The notes under the pieces: model-generated
Seen by the model: only the letters and a program-made list of their open reading frames with translations
The model's database searches: none
Told to the model about the DNA's origin: nothing
Assembly: GCA_035639875.1 (NCBI GenBank)
Contig: DASQXE010000197.1
Location: 1-32,811, forward strand
Source of the DNA: JAIBJP01 sp035639875
GTDB lineage: Bacteria > Actinomycetota > Thermoleophilia > Gaiellales > Gaiellaceae
Length of the DNA: 32,811 nucleotides
Direction of reading: 5' to 3'
Shown: piece after piece, positions 14,293 through 22,443 of the stretch
Position numbering within the stretch: the first letter of the stretch is position 1
Layout of the letters: every line of letters starts with the position of its first letter
Translations under genes and position numbers: made by a program

Positions 14293-15524
14293 GGATCGTC
14301 GACAGCGCAGGCGTTACGGACGCCGGCCGCAAGAGGCGGCGGAACGAGGACTCGTTCGTTCGCGAGCCGCCGCTCTTCGCGGTTGCGGACGGGATGGGGG
14401 GCGCCAAGGCCGGCGAGGTCGCTTCCCGCCTCGCCGCGGCCGTGTTCCGCGAGTTTCACGAGGCCGACGCGCTCGATCCCGAAGAACGCGTCGCCGCGAT
14501 CATCCAGGAAGCGAACCGGCGGATCTTCGAGCGAGCGCGGAGCGACACGCAGGCCTCGGGCATGGGCACGACGCTCACTGCCGCCCTCGTCGTCGGATCC
14601 AGCGTGGCCGTCGGTCACGTCGGCGATTCCCGTGCGTACCGGATTCGCCAGGGAGAGCTCGAGCAGCTGACGGACGACCATTCCCTCGTGGCCGACCTCG
14701 TTCGCAGCGGACGCATCACGCCCGAGGAGGCCGACGCCCACCCGCAGCGCTCGGTGATCACCCGCGCACTCGGCACCGATGCGGAGGTGGACGTCGATAC
14801 GTTCAGCACCGACGCGGAGCCCGGCGACCTCTTCCTCCTCTGCTCCGACGGCCTGACGACGATGGTCGACGACCAGGAGATCCTGGACACGATCGCACGC
14901 ATGGGCACGCTCGAGCAGGCGAGCAAGGCGCTCGTAAAAGCCGCCAACCGCGCCGGCGGAGAGGACAACATCACCGTCGTTCTCTTCTCTCTGGAAGCCG
15001 AAGAGGAGCTCGAGGAGACAGCAGTCGCCAGCCCGGACGGGCGCGGCGAGCAGGACCTCGAGGACACGCTCACGGGCCTCGAGGCGCCGACGGTGAGCAC
15101 CGCGGTCCCGGCCGCCGTGCTCGACCGTGAGGAGGAGACGATGCCGGGGGCGTGGGGCCCGGCAATCGAGGAGCCCGAGCCGGAGCCGCGGCGGCCACCG
15201 GTGCGCAAAGGGCGCTGGCGCCGGCGGGTTCTGTGGTCCGCTCTGGGCCTTGTTTTCGCGCTCGGCGTCGTCGCGGCAGCCTTCTGGGCCCTTTCACGCG
15301 CGAATTTCATCGGCGCCGACGCGGACGGCTACGTCGTCGTCTACCAGGGGGTCCCGTGGGGGCTCGGCGGAGGCGTCGATCTCTACCGCGCCCGCTACGT
15401 GAGCCGGCTCCGCGTCGTGCAGCTGACGGAGGCCGAGCGCGCCGCCCTCTTCGACCACGACCTCATCTCTTACGACGACGCGCGTGCCCGGCTGGCTCCG
15501 TACGAGAAGGAAGGCGTACCTTAA
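14289..15524 (+). CDS. pstP: PP2C-family Ser/Thr phosphatase (PstP-type)
   Basis: A 411-residue membrane phosphatase that reverses phosphorylation by the kinases of this cluster. The PP2C domain (about 1-237) has the two-metal-centre residues Asp21 (RNEDSF), Asp34-Gly35 (VADGMGGAKAG), Asp187 (CSDGLTTM) and Asp226 (GEDNITVV), plus GHVGDSRAYR. An acidic, proline-rich linker follows, then a transmembrane helix at about 313-335 and a short extracytoplasmic domain (about 338-411). This is the layout of mycobacterial PstP. The ATG overlaps the fhaB stop (ATGA). The gene ends in TAA and is followed by an odd 164-bp spacer before rodA, so coupling is broken at that point. Confidence 0.95.
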   Translation: MRIVDSAGVTDAGRKRRRNEDSFVREPPLFAVADGMGGAKAGEVASRLAAAVFREFHEADALDPEERVAAIIQEANRRIFERARSDTQASGMGTTLTAALVVGSSVAVGHVGDSRAYRIRQGELEQLTDDHSLVADLVRSGRITPEEADAHPQRSVITRALGTDAEVDVDTFSTDAEPGDLFLLCSDGLTTMVDDQEILDTIARMGTLEQASKALVKAANRAGGEDNITVVLFSLEAEEELEETAVASPDGRGEQDLEDTLTGLEAPTVSTAVPAAVLDREEETMPGAWGPAIEEPEPEPRRPPVRKGRWRRRVLWSALGLVFALGVVAAAFWALSRANFIGADADGYVVVYQGVPWGLGGGVDLYRARYVSRLRVVQLTEAERAALFDHDLISYDDARARLAPYEKEGVP

Positions 15525-15688
15525 ATGCGGCCCCCTTTCTCGCAGCTCGCTGCCGCGGTCCCCTGCAACGCTTCGCATCCCTGCATCCTCGGTCAGGCCC
15601 TTAGCCTCCGGCTACGAACCTTCCCTGCGTCCTTGAGCTGCTCGCGTTTCGGGGCCGCGATCGTCGATCTACGTCGAAAGGTGACCGC
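15525..15688. other. Unusual spacer, candidate dispersed repeat or leader
   Basis: This 164-bp gap interrupts an otherwise overlapping gene run. It contains a small palindrome TAGCC-TCC-GGCTA (15602-15614), two near copies of TCCCTGCATCCT/TCCCTGCGTCCT, a third CCCTGCAACG and related GCAGCTCGCTGC and GAGCTGCTCGCG words at its two ends. A 55-codon ORF starts at the ATG next to the phosphatase stop (15525) and ends in TGA at 15692, but its composition looks non-coding. The repeated words suggest a dispersed intergenic element; copies elsewhere cannot be checked from this window. Confidence 0.4.
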
Positions 15689-16972
15689 CTGACCCTCCGC
15701 AACAGGGAGCTCCTGAATCTCCTCGTCGTCGGTCTCCTGACCGCAACCGGGTTCGCCGCCGTCTACATCGCCCGACAGGACGTCGTCTCCACGGCATCCC
15801 TTTCGTACGCCGCCTTCTTCCTCGCGCTCTTCGTCGCCGCGCACATCATCGTCAGGGTTGCGCTGCCGCACGCGGATCCGTACGTGCTCCCGCTGACGGG
15901 CCTCCTGACCGCGGTCGGCCTCACGATGATTTACCGGATCGACCCCGACCTCGCATTCAAGCAGGGCTGGTGGGTCGTCGTGGGCCTCCTTGCGTTCGCG
16001 GCCCTCGTGCTTTTCATGAAGGACCACCGGACGCTCGACCAGGTCAAGTATGTCCTCGGACTGACCGCGATCGGGCTCCTCATCCTGCCGGCAGTCCCGG
16101 GACTCGGGAGGACGATCAACGGCGCCTCGCTCTGGGTCGATCTCGGCCCCATCGTCTTTCAGCCAGGCGAGTTCGCCAAGGTGCTGCTCGTCATCTTCCT
16201 CGCCGGCTACCTGCGCGACAACCGGGAGATGCTCTCGATGGGTGGCGGCCGGTACGGCGTGCCATCGCCGAAGCACTTCGGGCCGCTGCTCGTCATCTGG
16301 GGCGGCGCGATGCTCGTTCTTTTCGAGACGAACGATCTCGGCGGCGGCCTTCTCTACTTCTCCATCTTCCTGGCCATGCTCTGGGTGGCGACCGCGCGCT
16401 GGCCATACGTCGCTGTGGGCGGAGCGCTCTTCGCCCTCGGCGCCTATGCGCTCTACCACGTCGTCCCGCACGTGCAGGACCGCATCTCGGTCTGGCTCGA
16501 TCCCTGGCAGGACCCGTTCGACAAGGGCTACCAGCTTGTCCAGTCCATCTACGCCATCTCCGGCGGCGGCCTCTTCGGCCAGGGGCTCGGCGAGGGCGTC
16601 CTCATCTCGCCGCAGGGGCACACGTACATCCCCTATCTGGAGACGGACTTCATCTTCGCTGGGATCGCGCAGGAGCTCGGGCTCGCCGGCGCCGTCGGCG
16701 TGATCCTCCTCTACGTCCTTTTTCTCTACCGCGGCTTTCGGATCGCGATCATGGCGGCAGACGGCTTCTCGAAGCTGCTCGCGCTCGGATTGACGGCAGC
16801 GCTCGCCATCCAAGCGTTCATCATCATCGGCGGCGTCACCCGGCTCATCCCGCTGACCGGCATCACGCTGCCCTTCGTCTCGTACGGGGGGTCGAGCATC
16901 GTCGCCAACTTCGTCCTCGTCGGCCTGCTGCTCATGGTCTCGAACCACGTCAACCAGGGGCCGGCGTCGTGA
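15689..16972 (+). CDS. rodA: RodA/FtsW-family peptidoglycan glycosyltransferase
   Basis: A SEDS-family membrane protein of about 427 residues with some ten or more transmembrane segments. It polymerises lipid II into glycan strands with the class B PBP encoded next. Family signatures are the catalytic-Asp loop YIPYLETDFIFAGIAQELG, the GRTINGASLWVDLG region, GKVLLVIFLAGYL-like helix and the C-terminal PFVSYGGSSIVANF. The frame opens after a TAG at 15602, and no ATG, GTG or TTG occurs before the conserved first helices. The best start is therefore a CTG at 15689 with AAAGGTGA 4 nt upstream, giving LTLRNRELLNLLVVGLL. A frame or base error near 15681-15691 is the alternative. The first ATG (15884) would cut off about 65 residues including two helices. 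Confidence 0.9.
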   Translation: MTLRNRELLNLLVVGLLTATGFAAVYIARQDVVSTASLSYAAFFLALFVAAHIIVRVALPHADPYVLPLTGLLTAVGLTMIYRIDPDLAFKQGWWVVVGLLAFAALVLFMKDHRTLDQVKYVLGLTAIGLLILPAVPGLGRTINGASLWVDLGPIVFQPGEFAKVLLVIFLAGYLRDNREMLSMGGGRYGVPSPKHFGPLLVIWGGAMLVLFETNDLGGGLLYFSIFLAMLWVATARWPYVAVGGALFALGAYALYHVVPHVQDRISVWLDPWQDPFDKGYQLVQSIYAISGGGLFGQGLGEGVLISPQGHTYIPYLETDFIFAGIAQELGLAGAVGVILLYVLFLYRGFRIAIMAADGFSKLLALGLTAALAIQAFIIIGGVTRLIPLTGITLPFVSYGGSSIVANFVLVGLLLMVSNHVNQGPAS

Positions 16973-18459
16973 ACCCGCAGATCAGGCGCCTGTTTTTCGT
17001 CCTCGTGGCGTTGTTCGTCGCCCTCATCGCCATCTCGAGCTACTGGCTGTGGGATGCGCCGAACCTCGAAGCGAAGCGGGGAAACCCGAACCTGCTCGTC
17101 AAGCAGCTGACGATCAAGCGGGGCCTCATCTACGCCTCAGACCGCCACACGATCCTCGCCAAGAACCGCAAGCTGAAGAAGAAGGGGTTCGGACGGCCGT
17201 GGTACCTGCGCGTCTATCCCCATGGGGAGCTGGCCGCGAACGCCGTCGGCTACTCGACGATCGAGCGCTCGCGTACGGGCATCGAGAAGTCCTTCAACGA
17301 CTACCTGACCGGCTCGAACGCCAATCTGGACACCGTTCTCAACAACACCCTTGACAAGCTGCGCGGACTGACGCAGGAGGGCAACAACCTCGTCACGACG
17401 ATCGACATTCGCGGGCAGCGGGCGGCGATGCAAGGTCTGGCGGGGAAGTGCGGGGCCGCCGTGGCGATCGAGCCCTCGACGGGACGCGTCCTCGTCCTCG
17501 CGTCGCAACCGTCCTACGACCCCAACCTCGTCGAGGGCCACTTCAAAGCCATCGCACGCGCGGCCGCGGGAGCGCCGTGCCACCCGCCGGCGCCGCTTCT
17601 CGACCGGGCCACACAGGGGCTCTACATCCCCGGCTCGACGTTCAAGGTCGTGACCGCCGCGGCGGCGCTCGACACGGGCCGCTTCAATCCCCAGAGCCGT
17701 TTCGACGACCCGGGTTACTGCATCGAGTACGGCAAGAAAGTCTCGAACTTCGCCGACCAGAGCGGTCCCGAGGTCTTCGGAAACGTCAACTTCGGCGAGG
17801 CGCTCCAGCACTCGATCAACGCGGTGTTTTGCAACATCGGCAAGACCCTCGGGGCAGGCAAGATCCTCCAGTACGCGCAGCGCTTCGGCTTCTACGAGGA
17901 GCCGCCCATCCAGCTGCCCTCAGAGGAAATCCAGCCGAGCGGGCTCTACCGCAACGGACGCCTGTACCTCCCGAAGGACCAGAACGCCGTCGATCCCGGA
18001 CGGCTCGCGTTCGGACAGGAACGTCTACAGGTCACGCCGCTGCAGATGGCGCTCGTCGCCGCTGGAATCGCCAACGGCGGCGTGGTCATGCGACCGACTC
18101 TGCTGGACAGGATCGTGACGCCGGACGGCAAAGTGATCGAGCGCACGAATCCGCAGAAGTGGAAGGAGGCGATCAGGCCGCGGACGGCAGCCGAGCTGAC
18201 CGCCATGATGGAGGCGGTGGTCGAAGGCGGGACGGGCACCGCGGCCCAGATTCCCGGCGTGTCCGTCGCCGGCAAGACCGGGACCGCGGAGACGGGGGTC
18301 CAAGGGCAGAACGACACGTGGTTCATCGCGTTCGCCCCGGCCGACCACCCGAAGGTCGCGGTCGCCGTCGGGCTCTCGAATCAGAGCGGCGTCGGGGGCA
18401 CGACGGCCGCTCCAATCGCAAAAGCGATCATGGAAGCGGTTTTGCGAAGAAATCCCTAG
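16969..18459 (+). CDS. pbpA: Class B penicillin-binding protein (PbpA-type transpeptidase)
   Basis: A 496-residue transpeptidase that crosslinks peptidoglycan and pairs with the SEDS polymerase. One N-terminal anchor helix lies at about 6-27. A small N-terminal dimerisation-type domain follows, then the penicillin-binding domain with SxxK (Ser223 and Lys226 in PGSTFKVV), SxN (HSINAVF) and KTG (AGKTGTAE). Compared with large PBP2/FtsI proteins it is short and lacks C-terminal PASTA repeats, as in mycobacterial PbpA. Two Cys (GKCGAA, GAPCHPP) and a third pair (GYCIEY, VFCNIG) in the extracytoplasmic part could form disulfides. The GTG overlaps the rodA stop by GTGA. Confidence 0.95.
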   Translation: MNPQIRRLFFVLVALFVALIAISSYWLWDAPNLEAKRGNPNLLVKQLTIKRGLIYASDRHTILAKNRKLKKKGFGRPWYLRVYPHGELAANAVGYSTIERSRTGIEKSFNDYLTGSNANLDTVLNNTLDKLRGLTQEGNNLVTTIDIRGQRAAMQGLAGKCGAAVAIEPSTGRVLVLASQPSYDPNLVEGHFKAIARAAAGAPCHPPAPLLDRATQGLYIPGSTFKVVTAAAALDTGRFNPQSRFDDPGYCIEYGKKVSNFADQSGPEVFGNVNFGEALQHSINAVFCNIGKTLGAGKILQYAQRFGFYEEPPIQLPSEEIQPSGLYRNGRLYLPKDQNAVDPGRLAFGQERLQVTPLQMALVAAGIANGGVVMRPTLLDRIVTPDGKVIERTNPQKWKEAIRPRTAAELTAMMEAVVEGGTGTAAQIPGVSVAGKTGTAETGVQGQNDTWFIAFAPADHPKVAVAVGLSNQSGVGGTTAAPIAKAIMEAVLRRNP

Positions 18460-18471
18460 TCTGAATCTTCG

Positions 18472-20391
18472 ATGGCAGTTTCCGACACGCTGATCAACAC
18501 GCTGTTCGACGGCCGCTACCGGATCCTCCGCAAGCTCGGCTCCGGCGGCATGGCGAACGTCTACCTCGCCGAGGACGAGGAGCTCGGCCGTCGCGTGGCC
18601 ATCAAGATTCTGAACGACCGGTACGCGAACGACGAGCTCTTCATCGAGCGCTTCCGGCGCGAGGCGAAATCGGCCGCCGGCCTGTCACATCCCAACATCG
18701 TCTCGATCTACGACCGCGGCGAGGCCGAGGGGACGTACTACATCGCGATGGAGGTCATCGAGGGACGCAGTCTCAAGGAGCTCATCCTCACGCGTGGCCC
18801 GCTGCCCATCGCCCAGGCGGTCGCGTATACCCTCGAGATGCTCGAAGCGCTGCGCTTCGCGCACCGCCACGGGATCATCCACCGGGACATCAAGCCGCAC
18901 AACATCCTCATCGGCGAGCGGCTCAAGGTGACGGACTTCGGCATCGCCCGCGCTGGCGCTTCGCAGATGACCGAAGCGGGGTCGATCATGGGCACGGCGC
19001 AGTACCTCTCGCCCGAGCAGGCCCGCGGCGCGCCCGTCACGGCGTCGTCCGACCTCTACTCGGTCGGGATCGTCCTCTACGAGATGCTCACCGGCAAGGT
19101 CCCGTTTACGGGCGACTCGGCGATCGAGATCGCCATGAAGCACCTCAACGAGCTCCCGAAGCCGCCCTCGAAGATCAGGCCTGAGGTTTCTGAGGAGCTC
19201 GACCAAGTCGTGCTGCGCGCGCTCGCCAAGGCTCCCGAGGACCGCTACCAGACCGCCGAGGACTTCGCCGAGGATCTCCACCGGGTGGAAGCGGGCCTGC
19301 CGCTCGCGGCGGCGACCTCGGAGGCCGCCACCGCTCTCCTCGCCGCGCCCGGCGCGACCATCGGCGGCACGACTCAGGTGCTGCCGAGCGACGCGACCCA
19401 AGTGGCGCCGCCGCGCCGCGAAGCCCCGCGACGGCCACCGCCGTATACGCCCGGATACGGCTACGACGAGCGGCCCCCGAAGCGCCGCCGCTGGGCGCCG
19501 TGGTTGCTCGTCCTGCTCCTGCTCGCGGCCGCCGGCTTTGCCGGCTGGTACGTCTTCACGAAGATCCAGGATCAGCTCAGCGCCAACGCGACGGTCCCGG
19601 TTCCCAACGTAGTCGGGATCGAGCGCAGGCTGGCCGAGCAGAAGATCGAGGCCGCGGGGCTGAAGCCCAAGGTCGAGCGCTCCGCCAGCAAGGAAGTGAA
19701 AGCTGGCATCGTCATCAGCCAGAACCCGGACGGCGGCGTCAGGATCCAGAAGGGCGACCAGGTGACGATCGTCGTCTCCACCGGCGTCCCGAAGACGACT
19801 GTTCCCGATGTTGTCGGAATGGACTACGCGGACGCGGTCGACGCGCTCAACCAGGCCCATTTGAACGCTCGCAAGCGCGAGGTGTTCTCGAAGAAACCGG
19901 CCGGTCAGGTCGTCGCGCAGAACCCGGCCGCTCAAGAGGTCGTGCCGGAAGACTCGACCATCGTGCTGAAGGTTTCCAAGGGCCAGGAGACGGTCAGCGT
20001 GCCGGAAGTCGTGGGCCGAAGCGAGGCAGACGCGACCGCGATCCTGCACGGGGCGGGCTTCGCCGTACAGTCGGTTTCGTCACCGTCCGACACGACCCCC
20101 CAGGGCATCGTGACGGCACAGAGTCCGAACGCGGGCACCGAGGCGACGAAGGGCTCGACCGTGACGATCACGGTCTCCAGCGGGCCCTCCTCGGCCACGG
20201 TCCCCAATGTCGTCGGCGAGCAGGAGGAAACCGCCCGAGACGACCTCGAGAACGCCGGCTTCAAAGTCAAGGTCGAAAAGGTACCCGTGACCGATCCGAC
20301 GCAGGACAACGTCGTTCAGGACCAGGATCCGACCGGAGGAAGCTCAGCACCGAAGGGGAGCCGGGTGACCATTTTCGTTGGCCAGTTCTAA
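18472..20391 (+). CDS. pknB: PASTA-domain Ser/Thr protein kinase (PknB/StkP-type)
   Basis: A 639-residue receptor kinase that senses muropeptides or lipid II through its extracellular PASTA repeats and phosphorylates wall-growth and division proteins. The kinase domain (about 13-275) has LGSGGMANVY, ATP Lys45 (VAIKIL), catalytic Asp139 (HRDIKPHN), DFG Asp155 and activation-loop Thr167/Ser171 near GTAQYLSPEQARG. A proline-rich juxtamembrane region with basic residues precedes a transmembrane helix at about 342-363. Four PASTA repeats follow (about 374-440, 440-507, 508-573 and 574-639), each starting with a VPxVVG motif. It is 12 bp after pbpA and its last codons overlap the start of ddl. Confidence 0.97.
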   Translation: MAVSDTLINTLFDGRYRILRKLGSGGMANVYLAEDEELGRRVAIKILNDRYANDELFIERFRREAKSAAGLSHPNIVSIYDRGEAEGTYYIAMEVIEGRSLKELILTRGPLPIAQAVAYTLEMLEALRFAHRHGIIHRDIKPHNILIGERLKVTDFGIARAGASQMTEAGSIMGTAQYLSPEQARGAPVTASSDLYSVGIVLYEMLTGKVPFTGDSAIEIAMKHLNELPKPPSKIRPEVSEELDQVVLRALAKAPEDRYQTAEDFAEDLHRVEAGLPLAAATSEAATALLAAPGATIGGTTQVLPSDATQVAPPRREAPRRPPPYTPGYGYDERPPKRRRWAPWLLVLLLLAAAGFAGWYVFTKIQDQLSANATVPVPNVVGIERRLAEQKIEAAGLKPKVERSASKEVKAGIVISQNPDGGVRIQKGDQVTIVVSTGVPKTTVPDVVGMDYADAVDALNQAHLNARKREVFSKKPAGQVVAQNPAAQEVVPEDSTIVLKVSKGQETVSVPEVVGRSEADATAILHGAGFAVQSVSSPSDTTPQGIVTAQSPNAGTEATKGSTVTITVSSGPSSATVPNVVGEQEETARDDLENAGFKVKVEKVPVTDPTQDNVVQDQDPTGGSSAPKGSRVTIFVGQF

Positions 20392-21403
20392 GCTCCGTAT
20401 CGCCGTCATCATGGGCGGCCGCTCGAGCGAGCACGAGATCTCGCTCGCCTCGGCCCGATCTGTGCTCGAAAGCCTCGATCCGGAGCGTTATGAGGTGCGG
20501 CACATCGAGATCGGCCGCGACGGCCGCTGGGAGCTGCCCCGAGCTCCGCAACTCGAGCTCGGCAAAGGGGGTTACGAGAAGCTCCCCGTTCCGCTGGACG
20601 GCTCGCCGCAGCCGCTCGAGAGCTTCGACGTCGTCTTTCCCGTCCTCCATGGGCCCTTCGGAGAGGACGGAACCGTGCAGGGCTTCCTGGAGCTCGCCGG
20701 CGTGGCGTACGTCGGCGCGGGCGTGACCGCCTCGGCGCTCTGCATGGACAAGGATCTCTTCAAGGCGGTGATGCGCGACAAGGGCATCCCCGTCGTCGAC
20801 AGCGTCACGGTTCTCGAGCGCAATCGCCACGGGGTCGAGAACCCGTTCGGCTATCCCGTCGTCGTCAAGCCTGCGCGGCTCGGCTCGAGCGTCGGCATCA
20901 CCATGGTCGGATCGGCCGACAAGCTCGGGCCCGCGCTCGACCTCGCTTTCCAGCACGACGAAAAGGTCTTGCTCGAGGAGTACGTGTCCGGTGTCGAAGT
21001 CGAATGCAGCGTGCTCGGCAACGACGAGCCATTCGCGTCGATTCCCGGGGAGATCGTCCCGCTGGTCAGTGACTGGTACGACTTCAGCGCGAAATACGAC
21101 GAGGGCGGGATGGACCTGATCGTCCCGCCCCGGCTCGACGACGCGACGATCGCGCGCGTCCAAGAGCTCGCCGTCGCCGCTTTCGTGGCGAGCGACTGCG
21201 AGGGCATGGCGCGCGTCGACTTCTTCGTCCGCGAAAACGGCGAAGTCGTCGTCAACGAGCTCAACACGATCCCGGGATTCACGTCCACGAGCGTCTACGC
21301 CAAGCTGTTCGAGGCCTCGGGAATCTCGTACGCCGAGCTCCTCGACCGGCTCGTGGAGCTGGCGCTCGAGAGGAAGGATCGGCGCGAGCGGCTCGAGTAC
21401 TAG
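20378..21403 (+). CDS. ddl: D-alanine--D-alanine ligase
   Basis: A 341-residue ATP-grasp enzyme that joins two D-alanines for the peptidoglycan stem peptide, in the cytoplasm. Signatures are MGGRSSEHEISLAS near the N-terminus, VVFPVLHGPFGEDGTVQGFL, the ATP-grasp loop PARLGSSVGITMV, EEYVSGVEVECSVLG, the metal-binding MARVDFFVRENGEVVVNELN and TIPGFTSTSVYAKLF. The start is a TTG at 20378, since the first ATG (20411) would remove the first beta strand (KLRIAVIM). The frame overlaps the kinase stop by 14 bp, so ddl is translationally coupled to the PASTA kinase. In mycobacteria this position is taken by an unrelated gene. Confidence 0.96.
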   Translation: MASSKLRIAVIMGGRSSEHEISLASARSVLESLDPERYEVRHIEIGRDGRWELPRAPQLELGKGGYEKLPVPLDGSPQPLESFDVVFPVLHGPFGEDGTVQGFLELAGVAYVGAGVTASALCMDKDLFKAVMRDKGIPVVDSVTVLERNRHGVENPFGYPVVVKPARLGSSVGITMVGSADKLGPALDLAFQHDEKVLLEEYVSGVEVECSVLGNDEPFASIPGEIVPLVSDWYDFSAKYDEGGMDLIVPPRLDDATIARVQELAVAAFVASDCEGMARVDFFVRENGEVVVNELNTIPGFTSTSVYAKLFEASGISYAELLDRLVELALERKDRRERLEY

Positions 21404-21416
21404 GCGGGGCCGAAAA

Positions 21417-22403
21417 TCAGTCGTTCCACCCGAGGAACCACACGTCTCTCGTCGACGGGTCGTACGGATTGTTCCTCAGGAGTGTCCGTGCCTGGTGCGC
21501 GAGCGCGCCGGGAGCACCTGCTTCCTCGCCCGGCGCGAAGGCGAATTGCTCCGCTGCAATGTGGAGCGCCTCCTCGAACGTCGCCGGCGGCGCTCCCACG
21601 GCGAGTGCGACCTCGCCCGGAGCGAGCGCGACGAGAACGGCGTGGAACCGGTCCTCCCAGGAGCGAAGGACGCTCGAGACGAGGGCGGGGTCCTCGACGC
21701 CGGCGTAGGCTGTTCCGCACAGGAGCCCGATCCTGGCAACCGCGTCCGCCGGTCTCCGGCACGGGACCAGCATCAAGCTCGGCGTGAGTGCAGCGGGGTT
21801 CCACGAGGAATCCGCCCGCTGGCGCTCTCGCAGGAGACCGAACGGATCGAAATAGGGGCGAGGCTTGCCGGTCGGCTCCGCGAGCCCGGGAAAATCCGTG
21901 GAGAGAGGAAAGACCCACGACCGCTTCGGCGGATGCCGTTTCCACTGCTCGGCGAGAATGGCCTCCGCCGTTGAGGCATCGACCCTCCCCATCGCGGCGG
22001 GTCGATCCAGGTAACCGCCCGGACGGTCGCCGGCGAAAAGCCAGAGCACGGGCCAGATCCCCGTGCGCCGATGCGCCGCCGCCAGTTGGCCGGCGAGAGC
22101 GAAGGCGTTCTCGACGCCGTCCTCGGTGCACCAGAAGACAGCATTGTCGCGACCCGCAGGAACCCAAACGTCGAACGGTCGGCCGGGACGCCAACCACGG
22201 CCTTTCGGGAGCGTGAACCCGGCGAAGGTCGGACGGCCGTCCGGGGGCAGCCGCCCCGGGACCCTTGCTTCGGACACCCGACCGGCGCTGCCACCGCCTT
22301 CCAGGTCACACGCCGCGAGCAGGCTCGGAAGCGTCAGCAAGGCTCCCACGGCCGCGGCACGGTCCAGAAGCTCACGACGCGTGAGGGGCCGCATCCGCTC
22401 CAT
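21417..22403 (-). CDS. Tat-type lipoprotein with a DUF4253-like domain
   Basis: A 328-residue protein. The N-terminus has a twin-Arg signal (LTRRELLDRAAAVGALL) ending in the lipobox LLAAC with Cys32, so it should be exported folded and lipid-anchored. The C-terminal part (about 215-328) resembles DUF4253: SWEDRFHAVLVALAPGEVAL, APPATFEEALHIAAEQFAFA and an ending DVWFLGWND. DUF4253 proteins have no known activity and I know them mostly as cytoplasmic proteins, so the export signal is unusual. An ATG 12 nt downstream of 22403 is an alternative start. It is 40 bp after the third kinase gene and could be part of the same transcript. Confidence 0.8.
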   Translation of the reverse strand: MERMRPLTRRELLDRAAAVGALLTLPSLLAACDLEGGGSAGRVSEARVPGRLPPDGRPTFAGFTLPKGRGWRPGRPFDVWVPAGRDNAVFWCTEDGVENAFALAGQLAAAHRRTGIWPVLWLFAGDRPGGYLDRPAAMGRVDASTAEAILAEQWKRHPPKRSWVFPLSTDFPGLAEPTGKPRPYFDPFGLLRERQRADSSWNPAALTPSLMLVPCRRPADAVARIGLLCGTAYAGVEDPALVSSVLRSWEDRFHAVLVALAPGEVALAVGAPPATFEEALHIAAEQFAFAPGEEAGAPGALAHQARTLLRNNPYDPSTRDVWFLGWND

Positions 22404-22443
22404 TATCGGGAGCGCGGTGGAGCGCTCAACGAGCCGGCGTTTG

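Noticed and set aside
15525..15692. 55-codon ORF between the phosphatase and rodA as a small gene
   Set aside because: It has no ribosome site of its own, a repeat-derived composition and no motif. The sequence is better described as spacer or repeat.
15593..16948. 451-codon frame antisense to rodA, and similarly 18685-20049 antisense to the PASTA kinase
   Set aside because: Both lie opposite well-conserved genes and have charged, low-complexity translations with no domain.
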